Positions 1 through 7,223 are shown, counted from the first letter of the stretch. The stretch: 7,223 nt of DNA from Halothiobacillaceae bacterium (GCA_011380105.1 DRZW01000231.1:1-7223); one strand, 5' to 3'. A program made the numbers and translations. Notes: a model not told the origin generated them from the letters alone.

Positions 1-1427
1 GCCCTGGGGCGACCAATCTGGTCACTGGGGTTGCCGATGCCAATATGGACCATGCGCCACTGATTGCCATAGCAGGGCAAGCCAGTATTGACCGTTTGCA
101 TAAAGAATCGCATCAGGTGCTGGATTTGGTACGGATGTTCGAGCCGATCACCTGCTACGCCTCACGGGTCGTCACCCCGGCGGCCATTCCCGAGACCGTC
201 CGCCGGGCTTTTAAGCAGGCCACCAGCGGGAAAGGTGGCGCCTGTTTTATTGAGCTGCCGGAAGATGTCGCCGCCCAAAAAGTCGAGCAACCGCGTTTAG
301 AGCCATTGCAGCCCGATGTTGAACAAACGGGTCTGGCCTGTAGCCAGGCATTGGCTCAGGCTGCCGAAATTATCAGCCATGCCAAACACCCGATCATTCT
401 AGCTGGACATGGCGTGGTGCGTGCCCGTGCCGCGCAAGCTCTATCAGACATGGCCGCGCGTTTGAATATTCCGGTAGCCAACACCTTTATGGCTAAAGGC
501 GTGATCCCATTTGGCCACCCGATGGCGCTAGGCTCGGTCGGGCTGCAAAGCAAGGATTACGTCAATGTAGGCTTTGATCAGGCAGACGTGATTATTTGTG
601 TTGGTTATGATTTAGTCGAATACCACCCGCAGTTATGGCACCCCACAGCCGACCGTACTATTATTCACATAGACCGCCAGTCGGCAGAAGTTGATGCGTA
701 CTATCCGGTCAACACTCATGTCATAGGTGATATCAGCTCAGCCCTAGACACCCTCTCCGATCAGGCCACACCCCACCAGGGGCCGGCATTCCGGCATTTA
801 CGCCAGGCGCTGATTGAGGATATGAATCGCCATGCCAATGATGACTGCCTACCGGTTAAACCGCAAAAACTAATCTGGGATTTACGCACCGCACTGCGCA
901 GTCGCGATATTGTGATTTCTGATGTGGGCGCACATAAAATGTGGCTGGCGCGGATGTACCGCTCAGAGCGGCCCAACTCCTGCATTATCTCCAATGGCTT
1001 TGCCAGCATGGGGATCGCACTACCCGGCGCGATTGCCGCCAAGCTGCTCCACCCCGAACTCACCATCGTCGCTGCTACCGGTGATGCCGGTTTTATGATG
1101 AATGTTCAAGAGCTCGAAACCGCCGTGCGTTTAAACACGCCCATTATCGTGCTGATCTGGAATGATGGTGGTTATGGCTTAATTGAGTTAAAACAACGAC
1201 GGGGTTTCAACCGTGCCACCGGCGTGCACTTCGGCAACCCTGATTTTGTCGCCCTTGCCGAAAGCTTTGGCGCATTAGGTTTGCGCGTCGCAAAAGGCAA
1301 TGATTTACAAACATTGCTCAAAACCGCTATTGATAGCAACCGCGTCTGTGTGATTGATGTACCCGTAGACTACCGTGAAAACGACTCGCTCACCCGACGT
1401 TTGGGTGACACTTTGGTTTCAGGATGA
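1..1427 (+). CDS. Acetolactate synthase large subunit, AlsS-like, 5'-truncated by the window edge
   Basis: Thiamine-diphosphate enzyme that should condense two pyruvates to 2-acetolactate and CO2 in the cytoplasm. The frame is open from the first base; 474 residues are visible and roughly the first 80-90 (with the catalytic Glu) lie outside. It begins in the family motif (G)PGATNLVTG at about nt 3-29, has the central domain at about 330-760 and the C-terminal ThDP domain at about 880-1400. The ThDP/Mg motif is GDAG (1080-1091) followed 27 residues after its Gly by WND (1158-1166). The ending VIDVPVDYREN is characteristic. Similarity as I recall it is closest to stand-alone AlsS-like synthases; no ilvN or alsD is adjacent, so a catabolic or non-canonical role is possible, but an anabolic large subunit cannot be excluded. 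The Met at nt 45 is internal, not the start. The stop overlaps the next start as ATGA. Confidence 0.85.
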   Translation, partial: PGATNLVTGVADANMDHAPLIAIAGQASIDRLHKESHQVLDLVRMFEPITCYASRVVTPAAIPETVRRAFKQATSGKGGACFIELPEDVAAQKVEQPRLEPLQPDVEQTGLACSQALAQAAEIISHAKHPIILAGHGVVRARAAQALSDMAARLNIPVANTFMAKGVIPFGHPMALGSVGLQSKDYVNVGFDQADVIICVGYDLVEYHPQLWHPTADRTIIHIDRQSAEVDAYYPVNTHVIGDISSALDTLSDQATPHQGPAFRHLRQALIEDMNRHANDDCLPVKPQKLIWDLRTALRSRDIVISDVGAHKMWLARMYRSERPNSCIISNGFASMGIALPGAIAAKLLHPELTIVAATGDAGFMMNVQELETAVRLNTPIIVLIWNDGGYGLIELKQRRGFNRATGVHFGNPDFVALAESFGALGLRVAKGNDLQTLLKTAIDSNRVCVIDVPVDYRENDSLTRRLGDTLVSG

Positions 1428-2233
1428 GCGCACAAGCTAATCTCAGCGTTCACAATCAACAGGCCCCGGGCTACGATTTCGCCCAGCTGACCGGCGATGG
1501 GCCATTACGGGTATGCACCTATAATGCGCAGGTGGGCATCAATACCCGCCAGACAACCGATTACTTAACCAAAAGCCACAAACACATTCTGCCCTGCCCG
1601 GTCCGTCAACAAAACCTAGATCTGATCGCGGCGGGCATTGCGGGTTTTCATTTCGTGGCCTTACAAGAGCTCGATGCCGGCTCGATTCGCACCGGGCAGA
1701 TCAATCAAACCGCCTATCTGGCCCAGCAGGCAGGCTTTCCCTTCTGGGCCAGCCGGGTGAACCGCAATCTGGGCAAACTAGGCCAACACGCCTTGGGCAT
1801 TTGCGCCGGGGTTGCTGCTATCAACACCAGAGAATTTTCACTGCCGGGGCGCATTCCCGGCCGCGGGGTATTAGTCGCTGATTTTAACTGGCATGGAAAA
1901 CCCTTGCGGATTATCAACAGCCATTTATCATTAGGCAAGCGCACTCGGGCGATGCAAATGAACTTTATCGGCGCACTCTGTGATCAAGCCCCGCTGTGTA
2001 TTGTCATGGCCGACTTTAACTGTAGCCCGGAGATGGGTTTATTGCCGCGCTGGTGCGAAGCACATGGGTTAAAACTGCCGGCGGTTTCACCGCCAACTTA
2101 TCCACGTTGGCAACCCAAGCGCGCGATAGACCACATCATCGTCAGCCAAGCGTTAACCATCGAACAAACCTGGGCTGGCGATTTTGGCGTTTCCGATCAC
2201 TGCCCTCTGGCAATGACAATAAACCACCGCTAA
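1424..2233 (+). CDS. Endonuclease/exonuclease/phosphatase (EEP) family protein
   Basis: A 269-residue predicted metal-dependent phosphoesterase of the EEP fold (relatives include exonuclease III/APE1, sphingomyelinases and inositol-phosphate phosphatases). All expected active-site elements are visible in order: Asn34 in TYNAQ, Glu82 in LQELD, His167 in NSHLSLG, Asp197 and Asn199 in ADFN, Asp236 in RAIDHI, and Asp258-His259 in SDHCPL. I see no signal peptide or membrane segment, so it is probably cytosolic. The substrate (DNA, phospholipid or other phosphoester) cannot be told from sequence. The ATG overlaps the synthase stop by 4 bp and has only a weak AGG directly before it, so translation is probably coupled to the upstream gene. 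The order EEP gene then GGDEF gene resembles what I recall near Pseudomonas dgcP. Confidence 0.85.
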   Translation: MSAQANLSVHNQQAPGYDFAQLTGDGPLRVCTYNAQVGINTRQTTDYLTKSHKHILPCPVRQQNLDLIAAGIAGFHFVALQELDAGSIRTGQINQTAYLAQQAGFPFWASRVNRNLGKLGQHALGICAGVAAINTREFSLPGRIPGRGVLVADFNWHGKPLRIINSHLSLGKRTRAMQMNFIGALCDQAPLCIVMADFNCSPEMGLLPRWCEAHGLKLPAVSPPTYPRWQPKRAIDHIIVSQALTIEQTWAGDFGVSDHCPLAMTINHR

Positions 2234-2260
2234 TTCACACTCACCACTGCTCAGGCAGCC

Positions 2261-2270
2261 GGTGATCACC
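2261..2270. repeat. Perfect palindrome GGTGATCACC before the diguanylate cyclase gene
   Basis: A 10-bp perfect palindrome in the 53-bp gap between the EEP and cyclase genes, 16 bp upstream of the cyclase GTG. Nine of its bases recur at 3755-3763, again preceded by CAGC. It could be an operator half or a chance repeat; nothing in the sequence identifies a binding protein. Confidence 0.3.
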
Positions 2271-2272
2271 AC

Positions 2273-2278
2273 AGGGAG
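2273..2278 (+). promoter_or_regulatory. Ribosome binding site of the diguanylate cyclase gene
   Basis: AGGGAG lies 8 bases before the GTG at 2287 and decides that start. A nearby ATG at 2280 is only 1 base from this site and in another frame, so it is not a credible start. Confidence 0.65.
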
Positions 2279-2286
2279 CATGCAAC

Positions 2287-3657
2287 GTGACCGTTCAAGA
2301 GGACGATTACCGCCAACGCTACAACAGCCTGTTGCGCGAGTTTACCGAATTAGAAGACCAGCAGGATGCACTAGAAAGACTGATTAAAAACGCCATCACC
2401 AGGCTATTATTTGCCGTTGATAAAGCCTATCCGGAATTAAATGAACCAGTCGCCTCATTACGCGACCAGCTTCGCAATGCAGATAGTGCGGATTTTGATA
2501 TCAACGCCGTTGGCCAAAGTCTCGGCGATCTCGGCGAGCAAATTCGCGAGCTTGAAGCGCTAAGCCCACCGCCGGCACAACCCAATGAGCGCCAACGGCC
2601 AGCCGCTGACACCCGCGCTCAAATTCAAGCCACCCTGCCGCTATTGCTTGACCGGATCGCGATTACCGAGCAATTAGAGGATCGGCGTACACGCCTGATA
2701 CAGACGCTAGAAGACCCAAATGACGATACCCTACCTTCGATTTTAATTGATCGTGCTGCCGGGCTGGTTAATGATATGCGCCAACAAATTGAGCGTGAAA
2801 AAACCGATTTAACCCGTTTTTTAGCCCAGGTCACCCAAGCCCTAGCGGACATCGACGAACATACCCAGCACCAAATCGTTGATGCAGAACACCAGCGTGC
2901 CGCACGTGAACAATTAAATCGTTCGGTAGAAGATCAAGTCGGCTCGATTTCCGAGGATTTATCCAATGCCCCGGATTTAGATACCCTCAAATCCACTTTA
3001 AATGAGCGCATTGAGCGAATTCGCAGTCATCTAAGCGAATTCCATCAAAGCGAAGAAGACCGTTTAGCAAAGGTAGAGCAGGACAACCAGCGGCTCAGAG
3101 AGCGGGTCATTTCGCTAGAAAAACATACCCGCCTGCTACAGACACGGCTTAAAAGCAGTGAAGAGAAAATGCTGCGCGATAACCTAACCGGCATACCCAA
3201 CCGGCTGGCCTTCAATGAGCGCATTAAAATCGAAATCGCTCGCAGCAAACGCGAAGAACACCCGTTAACCCTAGCGATATGGGACATTGACCACTTTAAA
3301 AGAATTAACGATGAGTACGGTCATCAGGCCGGTGATAAAGCACTGATTATCGTCAGCAAAACCCTGATGAAACTGATCCGGGAAATCGACATGGTTGCCC
3401 GCTTTGGCGGAGAAGAATTTGTCATGCTGCTACCCGAAACCGACGCTGAAGGCGCGAAAGTCGTAGCCGAGCGGATTCGCAACAAGCTTGCTCGTACCGT
3501 TTTCCGATATCAAGAGCAAAAACTCTCCATCACTATCTCCTGCGGGCTGGCACAATTCAAACCCGGAGAATCTATCGAATCGGTATTCTCACGCGCCGAT
3601 AAGGCGCTATATCAGGCCAAAGAACAAGGCCGAAATCAGTGCGTATTGGCACAATAA
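2287..3657 (+). CDS. Soluble diguanylate cyclase, coiled-coil N-terminus plus GGDEF domain
   Basis: Makes cyclic di-GMP from two GTP. The 456-residue protein has no membrane segment. Residues 1 to about 90 and 110-295 are charged and mostly helical, with heptad-like coiled coil strongest near 235-295. They resemble the N-terminal coiled-coil region known from some gammaproteobacterial cyclases such as DgcP (family resemblance from memory). The GGDEF domain spans about 295-455: DNLTGIPNR at 298-306, metal-binding region DIDHFKRIND at 333-342, and the catalytic GGEEF at 374-378. An inhibitory I-site RxxD (Arg365-Asp368) sits exactly five residues before GGEEF, so product inhibition is likely. 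The start is GTG, supported by AGGGAG 8 bases upstream. It lies 53 bp after the EEP gene on the same strand, probably in the same transcript. There is no sensory domain of a recognised type; the coiled coil probably mediates dimerisation or partner binding. Confidence 0.92.
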   Translation: MTVQEDDYRQRYNSLLREFTELEDQQDALERLIKNAITRLLFAVDKAYPELNEPVASLRDQLRNADSADFDINAVGQSLGDLGEQIRELEALSPPPAQPNERQRPAADTRAQIQATLPLLLDRIAITEQLEDRRTRLIQTLEDPNDDTLPSILIDRAAGLVNDMRQQIEREKTDLTRFLAQVTQALADIDEHTQHQIVDAEHQRAAREQLNRSVEDQVGSISEDLSNAPDLDTLKSTLNERIERIRSHLSEFHQSEEDRLAKVEQDNQRLRERVISLEKHTRLLQTRLKSSEEKMLRDNLTGIPNRLAFNERIKIEIARSKREEHPLTLAIWDIDHFKRINDEYGHQAGDKALIIVSKTLMKLIREIDMVARFGGEEFVMLLPETDAEGAKVVAERIRNKLARTVFRYQEQKLSITISCGLAQFKPGESIESVFSRADKALYQAKEQGRNQCVLAQ

Positions 3658-3660
3658 TAC

Positions 3661-3678
3661 GCGCAGAGTAACCTGCGC
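3661..3678 (+). terminator. Short hairpin after the diguanylate cyclase gene, possible terminator
   Basis: GCGCAG and CTGCGC form a perfect 6-bp stem around a 6-base loop, starting 3 bases after the cyclase stop. Only two T follow, so this is not a strong intrinsic terminator; it may only protect the 3' end. Confidence 0.3.
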
Positions 3679-3706
3679 TTCCATAGAAATATACAAATCA
3701 ACCAGC

Positions 3707-3725
3707 TGCCCAGGTTTTCTGGGCA
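3707..3725 (-). terminator. Hairpin in the convergent gap, possible terminator for the minus-strand operon
   Basis: TGCCCAG and CTGGGCA form a perfect 7-bp stem with a 5-base loop. Read from the minus strand it is followed, after GCTGG, by an imperfect T-rich stretch (3704 down to 3686), which fits an end for the ubiD message. In the plus direction no T-run follows. Confidence 0.4.
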
Positions 3726-3729
3726 ACGG

Positions 3730-3755
3730 CGCTGCTCTTCGCGCCTAGAACAGCG
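3730..3755 (-). terminator. Second inverted repeat downstream of ubiD
   Basis: Arms 3730-3738 and 3747-3755 pair over 9 bp around an 8-base loop. The single imperfect pair is C-A in plus-strand RNA but a G-U wobble in minus-strand RNA, so the structure suits the ubiD transcript better. It stands 5' of the 3707-3725 hairpin in that message, giving two hairpins in series. No T-run follows directly, so its role in termination is uncertain. Confidence 0.3.
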
Positions 3756-3763
3756 GTGATCAC
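3755..3763. repeat. Second copy of the GGTGATCAC palindromic motif
   Basis: GGTGATCAC, preceded by CAGC, repeats nine bases of the palindrome at 2261-2270. The 8-bp core GTGATCAC is itself palindromic. The two copies lie on either side of the diguanylate cyclase gene. Function unknown; chance is possible. Confidence 0.3.
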
Positions 3764-3819
3764 AATGAAGCCATTCCTGCCAAACGCACCAATGCCCATT
3801 AGATAGCGCATAACCGGGT

Positions 3820-5355
3820 TTACGTTTCTCCGAGCTTATGGCTCAGAATCTTTTCTGCGATCGGTCGCATGCGTTCGACGACTTTGGGGTCAGGCTTAAT
3901 CGCCCGGCCCCATTCGCGGTTGGTCTCACCGGGCCATTTGCTAGTCGCATCTAAGCCCATCTTGCCGCCCAAACCTGAGACCGGTGAGGCAAAATCTAGG
4001 TAGTCAATCGGGGTGTGCTCCACCAAGGTGGTATCGCGCACCGGATCCATACGGGTGGTCATCGCCCAGATCACATCATTCCAGTCACGGGCATTAACGT
4101 CATCATCCACCACCACCACAAACTTGGTGTACATAAACTGACGTAAAAACGACCAAACCCCCATCATCACCCGTTTAGCATGACCAGCGTATTGTTTTTT
4201 GATCGACACCACCGCCATACGGTAGGAACAGCCCTCCGGTGGCAGATAAAAATCTACAATTTCTGGAAATTGTTTCTGGATCAGTGGCACAAACACTTCA
4301 TTTAACGCCACGCCAAGCACAGCAGGCTCATCCGGCGGTCGCCCGGTGTAGGTGCCATGATAAATCGGGTTTTTCCGGTGGGTAATGCGGGTGACAGTCA
4401 TCACCGGAAAACGCTCCACCTCATTGTAATAACCGGTGTGATCGCCGTATGGGCCCTCTTCGGCCATATCATCCGGGTAAATAAACCCTTCTAACACAAT
4501 CTCTGCTGAAGCAGGCACCAGCAAATCATGGCTTTTGCAGGTAATCAAGCGGGTACGCTCACCGCGTAATAAACCGGCAAAGGCGTATTCGCTTAAAGCA
4601 TCGGGCACCGGGGTGACCGCGCCGAGAATGGTTGCCGGGTCAGCGCCGATGGTAACGGCTATCGGAAAAGGTTCGCCTGGATGAGCCTGTTGCCAGTCAG
4701 CAAAGTCCAGCGCCCCACCTCGATGGGCCAACCAGCGCATAATCACTCGGTTTTTACCGATGACCTGCTGTCGGTAAATACCCATGTTCAAGCGACCTTT
4801 ATCGCTGATTGCCGCATTTTCTTGATTTTTGGCATCAGCCGGCTTGCCCCGGCGAATCGGCCCACGCGTTGTCACCAGCCCCCAGGTGATCAGCGGCGCG
4901 ACATCTTCCGGCCAGCAGCGCGCAATTGGCCACTGCTGCAAATCCACATCCTTATCCTCCAGCACCACCTCTTGGACGGGTGCTTTGCGGACCTTTTTCG
5001 GGGCCATATCCAGCACCCGTTTAAAGATCGGCAGGCTATTCCAAGCCTCTTTAATACCGGAAGGCGGGTCGGGTTCTTTTAAAAAAGCCAGCAGGCGACC
5101 AATCTCGCGCAGATCATCTAGGGTTTCACCGCCCATCCCCAGCGCAACCCGCTTCGGGGTGCCGAATAAGTTGAGCAGTACCGGCTGGCTAAATCCGGTG
5201 GGATTTTCAATGAGAATCGCTGGGCCTTCTGAACGCAGCACCTGGTCGGCCAGTGCGGTCATCTCCAGATCGGGCGAAACCGGCTCTTTTACCCGCACCA
5301 ATTCGCCCATGGCCTCTAGGCGATCAATAAAGGCTCTTAAATCGACATCAATCAC
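3820..5355 (-). CDS. ubiD: 4-hydroxy-3-polyprenylbenzoate decarboxylase UbiD
   Basis: Decarboxylates 4-hydroxy-3-polyprenylbenzoate in ubiquinone synthesis, using the prenylated FMN made by UbiX (not in this window). The 511 residues align with UbiD throughout (E. coli about 497). Visible elements are NMGIYRQQ with Mn-ligand-type Asn190 and Arg195, His211 in LAHRGG, the Glu-bearing ASAEIVLEG at 282-290, and [11 protein letters not shown], whose Glu300 and Asp305 with Arg195 match the family's acid-base triad. [14 protein letters not shown] (335-348) and [10 protein letters not shown] are typical. Residues 167-189 are much longer than the few residues I recall at this point in E. coli UbiD. 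The start is GTG, overlapping hemY by 8 bp; it is supported because VDLRAF at 4-9 sits where other UbiDs have NDLRDF. No clear Shine-Dalgarno is present, so translation probably depends on coupling to hemY. Confidence 0.96.
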   Translation of the reverse strand: MIDVDLRAFIDRLEAMGELVRVKEPVSPDLEMTALADQVLRSEGPAILIENPTGFSQPVLLNLFGTPKRVALGMGGETLDDLREIGRLLAFLKEPDPPSGIKEAWNSLPIFKRVLDMAPKKVRKAPVQEVVLEDKDVDLQQWPIARCWPEDVAPLITWGLVTTRGPIRRGKPADAKNQENAAISDKGRLNMGIYRQQVIGKNRVIMRWLAHRGGALDFADWQQAHPGEPFPIAVTIGADPATILGAVTPVPDALSEYAFAGLLRGERTRLITCKSHDLLVPASAEIVLEGFIYPDDMAEEGPYGDHTGYYNEVERFPVMTVTRITHRKNPIYHGTYTGRPPDEPAVLGVALNEVFVPLIQKQFPEIVDFYLPPEGCSYRMAVVSIKKQYAGHAKRVMMGVWSFLRQFMYTKFVVVVDDDVNARDWNDVIWAMTTRMDPVRDTTLVEHTPIDYLDFASPVSGLGGKMGLDATSKWPGETNREWGRAIKPDPKVVERMRPIAEKILSHKLGET

Positions 5356-6628
5356 GAATACCGGCCGCAGCTACGTTGAGCTTATCAAGCGCACGCTTAA
5401 ATAGAATGCACGCTTCGGTGTTGTCTTTCAGCTTGCAATGAACCCGTGCGGCGATTTTTAAATAGCGCCAATCATGATCCAAGCTCTCAATTTTACCCAA
5501 CCAGTTCCGTGCTTGGTCAGCTTTATTTGCTGCCAGCAAGACGGTTGCCTGTGCATAGGCATAAGCCGAGCGTAGCATGCTGGTGCTGGGATCGGCATTC
5601 GCTTGGCGGGGTTGATTAAAGGCATCGGGTACCAGATTCGCCAGTCGTTCGCTGGCCGCCTGCATGTCATCATGCGCCAGTTCGGCCCAATCATGTAGCA
5701 ACTCGACATCTAAATTTTGCGCCATGCGTTTTTCCAACACCTTTGCCGCTGACACTGGCGAACCAATACGGTTTAAAGCGTTTGCATAGGCACGTACTAC
5801 CTTGCTGCTGGCTGCAATCTGCGGATTGGCCCGCGCCCATTGGCGCGAGAGGCGATCAATATCATTATCGGCAACCGCTTGGTTCATCTGGCCTAGGAAA
5901 GCGCGTTCTTCTAAATTGGCCAGATCGGTCGGTGTAATATCGGGCAGACGATGCCGGCGCAAAGCGGGTATCAATTCAGCAATCGCGGCATGATCCTGCT
6001 GTGCTTGAAACAACCCCAGCTTTAAGCGCAGCACAGCCGGGTCTTTGGGCTTAGCTTTAAAGACCGGTTTTAACACCTGCTCGGCGAGCTCCGGCAGGGG
6101 GACATCGAGCAGACGTTGGCCAACATGCAAGCGCAGAAAATGTGCGAATTTGGGGAAGTTTTTCTGAACCTGCTCTAGCTGCTGCTCTAACGCAAGGCCT
6201 CGCTCTTCCCGTACTTTTGCATCGGCGTGGATCAGCGCATCGATTTGAGCATCTATCGCGAAGAGGTGATGCAGCGGTGGCATGCTTGCATCGTCGATTT
6301 GCGTCATTGCCGCCTTGATCGCGGCATCAGGCTTTTGCTGTGCCCGTTCTGCAAAAGCACGCAGCAGTTGGTCATCCGCTTTGCGCCGGCGTTCTGCCTG
6401 ACGTCCTAAACGCATGCGTTCGGGTAGACGGCCAAGGCCGCGCAACAGGCTAAAAATCACCCACAGCACCAGTAGCAATGCCACCACAGCGATAAATAGC
6501 CCCATGGCGGTGGTTTGCAGCTGCCATCCAGCAATCTCTAAATTCGCCATCGCCCGATCAGGGAAGTAGTAAGTCACCGCCACCATGCCCGCAGCAATCA
6601 GTGCGATTAAGAATATAAGACGTTTCAT
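5348..6628 (-). CDS. hemY: HemY-like inner-membrane TPR protein of the heme operon
   Basis: A 426-residue member of the gammaproteobacterial HemY family, which is distinct from the protoporphyrinogen oxidase of Bacillus that shares the name. Two membrane segments lie at about residues 3-20 and 41-64. They are followed by a basic stretch ([17 protein letters not shown], 67-83) that should stay in the cytoplasm, so most of the protein should be cytoplasmic. The remainder is alanine-rich and helical with TPR-like repeats. No catalytic residues are known for the family; it is thought to assist late steps of heme synthesis, but its exact role is unsettled. The ATG shares one base with the stop of the upstream hemX-like gene (TAATG) and has GGAGG 7 bases before it. 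The last 8 bp overlap the GTG of ubiD. Confidence 0.9.
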   Translation of the reverse strand: MKRLIFLIALIAAGMVAVTYYFPDRAMANLEIAGWQLQTTAMGLFIAVVALLLVLWVIFSLLRGLGRLPERMRLGRQAERRRKADDQLLRAFAERAQQKPDAAIKAAMTQIDDASMPPLHHLFAIDAQIDALIHADAKVREERGLALEQQLEQVQKNFPKFAHFLRLHVGQRLLDVPLPELAEQVLKPVFKAKPKDPAVLRLKLGLFQAQQDHAAIAELIPALRRHRLPDITPTDLANLEERAFLGQMNQAVADNDIDRLSRQWARANPQIAASSKVVRAYANALNRIGSPVSAAKVLEKRMAQNLDVELLHDWAELAHDDMQAASERLANLVPDAFNQPRQANADPSTSMLRSAYAYAQATVLLAANKADQARNWLGKIESLDHDWRYLKIAARVHCKLKDNTEACILFKRALDKLNVAAAGIRD

Positions 6629-7223
6629 TATTCACCCTCCCCGTCATAAAGGCGGGCATTTTCCCGTTCTCGCATTTCAGCAGCCTCCCAGGCCGTAAAC
6701 AGCGCTTGCAAATCGGGGTATTCAGATAACCCGGCACTGCTGCGAATATCTGCCAGCTTTTCTGCTAAGCGCGCCGGACCGGCATCATCAAGGTTGTAGT
6801 GCTCAGTCAGCCAAAAGTCTGCCTCATGCAGTGCACGCTCCAAGTTAGGCACATCCCGCGCTAACAGCGCCTCACGGACAGCGGTTAGCCAGATGCGCAT
6901 TTCACGGTCGATCTCAAAACGATCAACCGGCTCGACGATGCGCCCTTTATGTTCCACGTGAAACTGATCGGTCACCCAGCGCCAAGCTTGTTTTACAGCG
7001 CGTTCATACCAGGGCAGGCTGGCTTCGACGGGCGGGCGGGAAGGCTGAGTCAGCTCGTCGGTATCCGTGGCGGTTTCTTCAATCACGGACTCTTGCGCTA
7101 GTGGCCAATCGCTGACTTGATCCCCTAAGCGGCGCATGCTCAAGGCCGCGCCGATCCGATCAAAACGATCCGCCGATTCAATTGCACCTAAAGCCGTGGC
7201 GATCTGATCACGCAGACCTAGCC
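6628..7223 (-). CDS. hemX: HemX-like protein, C-terminal part, 5' end beyond the window
   Basis: The visible 197 residues are the C-terminal part of a HemX-family protein. They include WYERAVKQAWRWVTDQFHV, then a helical stretch with LTAVREALLARDVPNLERAL and ADFWLTEHYNLDD, typical of the end of this family. HemX is often labelled uroporphyrinogen-III C-methyltransferase, but the family as a whole lacks the methylase domain and is thought to be a membrane-anchored accessory factor; the N-terminal anchor would lie outside the window. The frame stays open through the edge at 7223, reading LRDQIATALGAIESADR upstream of the TTG at 7143, so that TTG is not the start. It directly precedes hemY with a 1-bp overlap; hemC and hemD would be expected further upstream. 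Recognition rests on moderate similarity plus the hemY neighbour. Confidence 0.82.
   Translation of the reverse strand, partial: LGLRDQIATALGAIESADRFDRIGAALSMRRLGDQVSDWPLAQESVIEETATDTDELTQPSRPPVEASLPWYERAVKQAWRWVTDQFHVEHKGRIVEPVDRFEIDREMRIWLTAVREALLARDVPNLERALHEADFWLTEHYNLDDAGPARLAEKLADIRSSAGLSEYPDLQALFTAWEAAEMRERENARLYDGEGE
6636..6640 (-). promoter_or_regulatory. Ribosome binding site of hemY
   Basis: GGAGG (minus strand), within GGGGAGGG, lies 7 bases before the hemY ATG and inside the end of the hemX-like gene. It is the strongest Shine-Dalgarno in the window, in contrast with ubiD, which has none clear. Confidence 0.75.

Noticed and set aside
45..47. ATG as start of the acetolactate synthase
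   Set aside because: The frame continues upstream with PGATNLVTG, a conserved internal motif, so the true start is outside the window.
2053..2265. Plus-strand reading frame of 70 codons over the end of the EEP gene
   Set aside because: A shifted reading of the conserved C-terminal EEP motifs, with no support of its own.
2280..2282. ATG as a start for the diguanylate cyclase
   Set aside because: It is out of frame with the cyclase and too close to the ribosome binding site.
3488..3748. Plus-strand reading frame overlapping the end of the GGDEF domain and running into the gap
   Set aside because: Its first two thirds are a shifted reading of conserved GGDEF sequence, with no family resemblance.
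3698..3811. A 37-codon minus-strand reading frame (ATG at 3811, TGA at 3698) just after ubiD, with a hydrophobic stretch
   Set aside because: No Shine-Dalgarno before the ATG, it runs through the inverted repeats, and no recognisable protein; more likely 3' untranslated sequence.
4681..5082. Plus-strand reading frame of 133 codons antisense to ubiD
   Set aside because: Lies wholly within the conserved ubiD gene and has no recognisable motif.
4829..5404. Long plus-strand reading frame of 191 codons antisense to ubiD and the end of hemY
   Set aside because: It is opposite highly conserved UbiD codons, is Ser/Arg-rich like antisense reading of coding DNA, and shows no domain.
7141..7143. TTG as start of a 171-residue protein before hemY
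   Set aside because: The frame stays open to the window edge and the upstream residues read like HemX; the gene is cut by the edge.

Overview
The window reads as ordinary chromosome of a gammaproteobacterium with roughly balanced to slightly GC-rich DNA. The HemX/HemY pair, typical of Gammaproteobacteria and close relatives, the ubiquinone enzyme UbiD, and a soluble GGDEF protein with a coiled-coil N-terminus all point that way. I see no transposase, integrase, phage gene, tRNA, rRNA or CRISPR array. The genus cannot be fixed from this sequence.

Left block, plus strand (1-3657): a 5'-truncated acetolactate synthase large subunit of the stand-alone (AlsS-like) type overlaps by 4 bp (ATGA) an endonuclease/exonuclease/phosphatase (EEP) family protein. 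After a 53-bp gap comes a 456-residue cytosolic diguanylate cyclase with an intact GGEEF active site and an RxxD product-inhibition site. The three are probably cotranscribed.

Centre (3658-3819): a 162-bp convergent intergenic region with three inverted repeats, probably where transcription from both sides ends. No stretch over 300 bp lacks a gene.

Right block, minus strand (3820-7223, read right to left): the C-terminal half of a HemX-like protein, then HemY, then UbiD, joined by 1-bp and 8-bp stop/start overlaps. This looks like the tail of a hem operon that also carries the ubiquinone decarboxylase, so tetrapyrrole and quinone supply for respiration would be made from one message.

No clearly new biological system is visible. 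The points most worth a second look are the hemX-hemY-ubiD coupling, an apparent insertion of about 18 residues just before the cofactor/metal motif of UbiD, the EEP-diguanylate cyclase pairing behind an acetolactate synthase, and a repeated GGTGATCAC palindrome on both sides of the cyclase gene.
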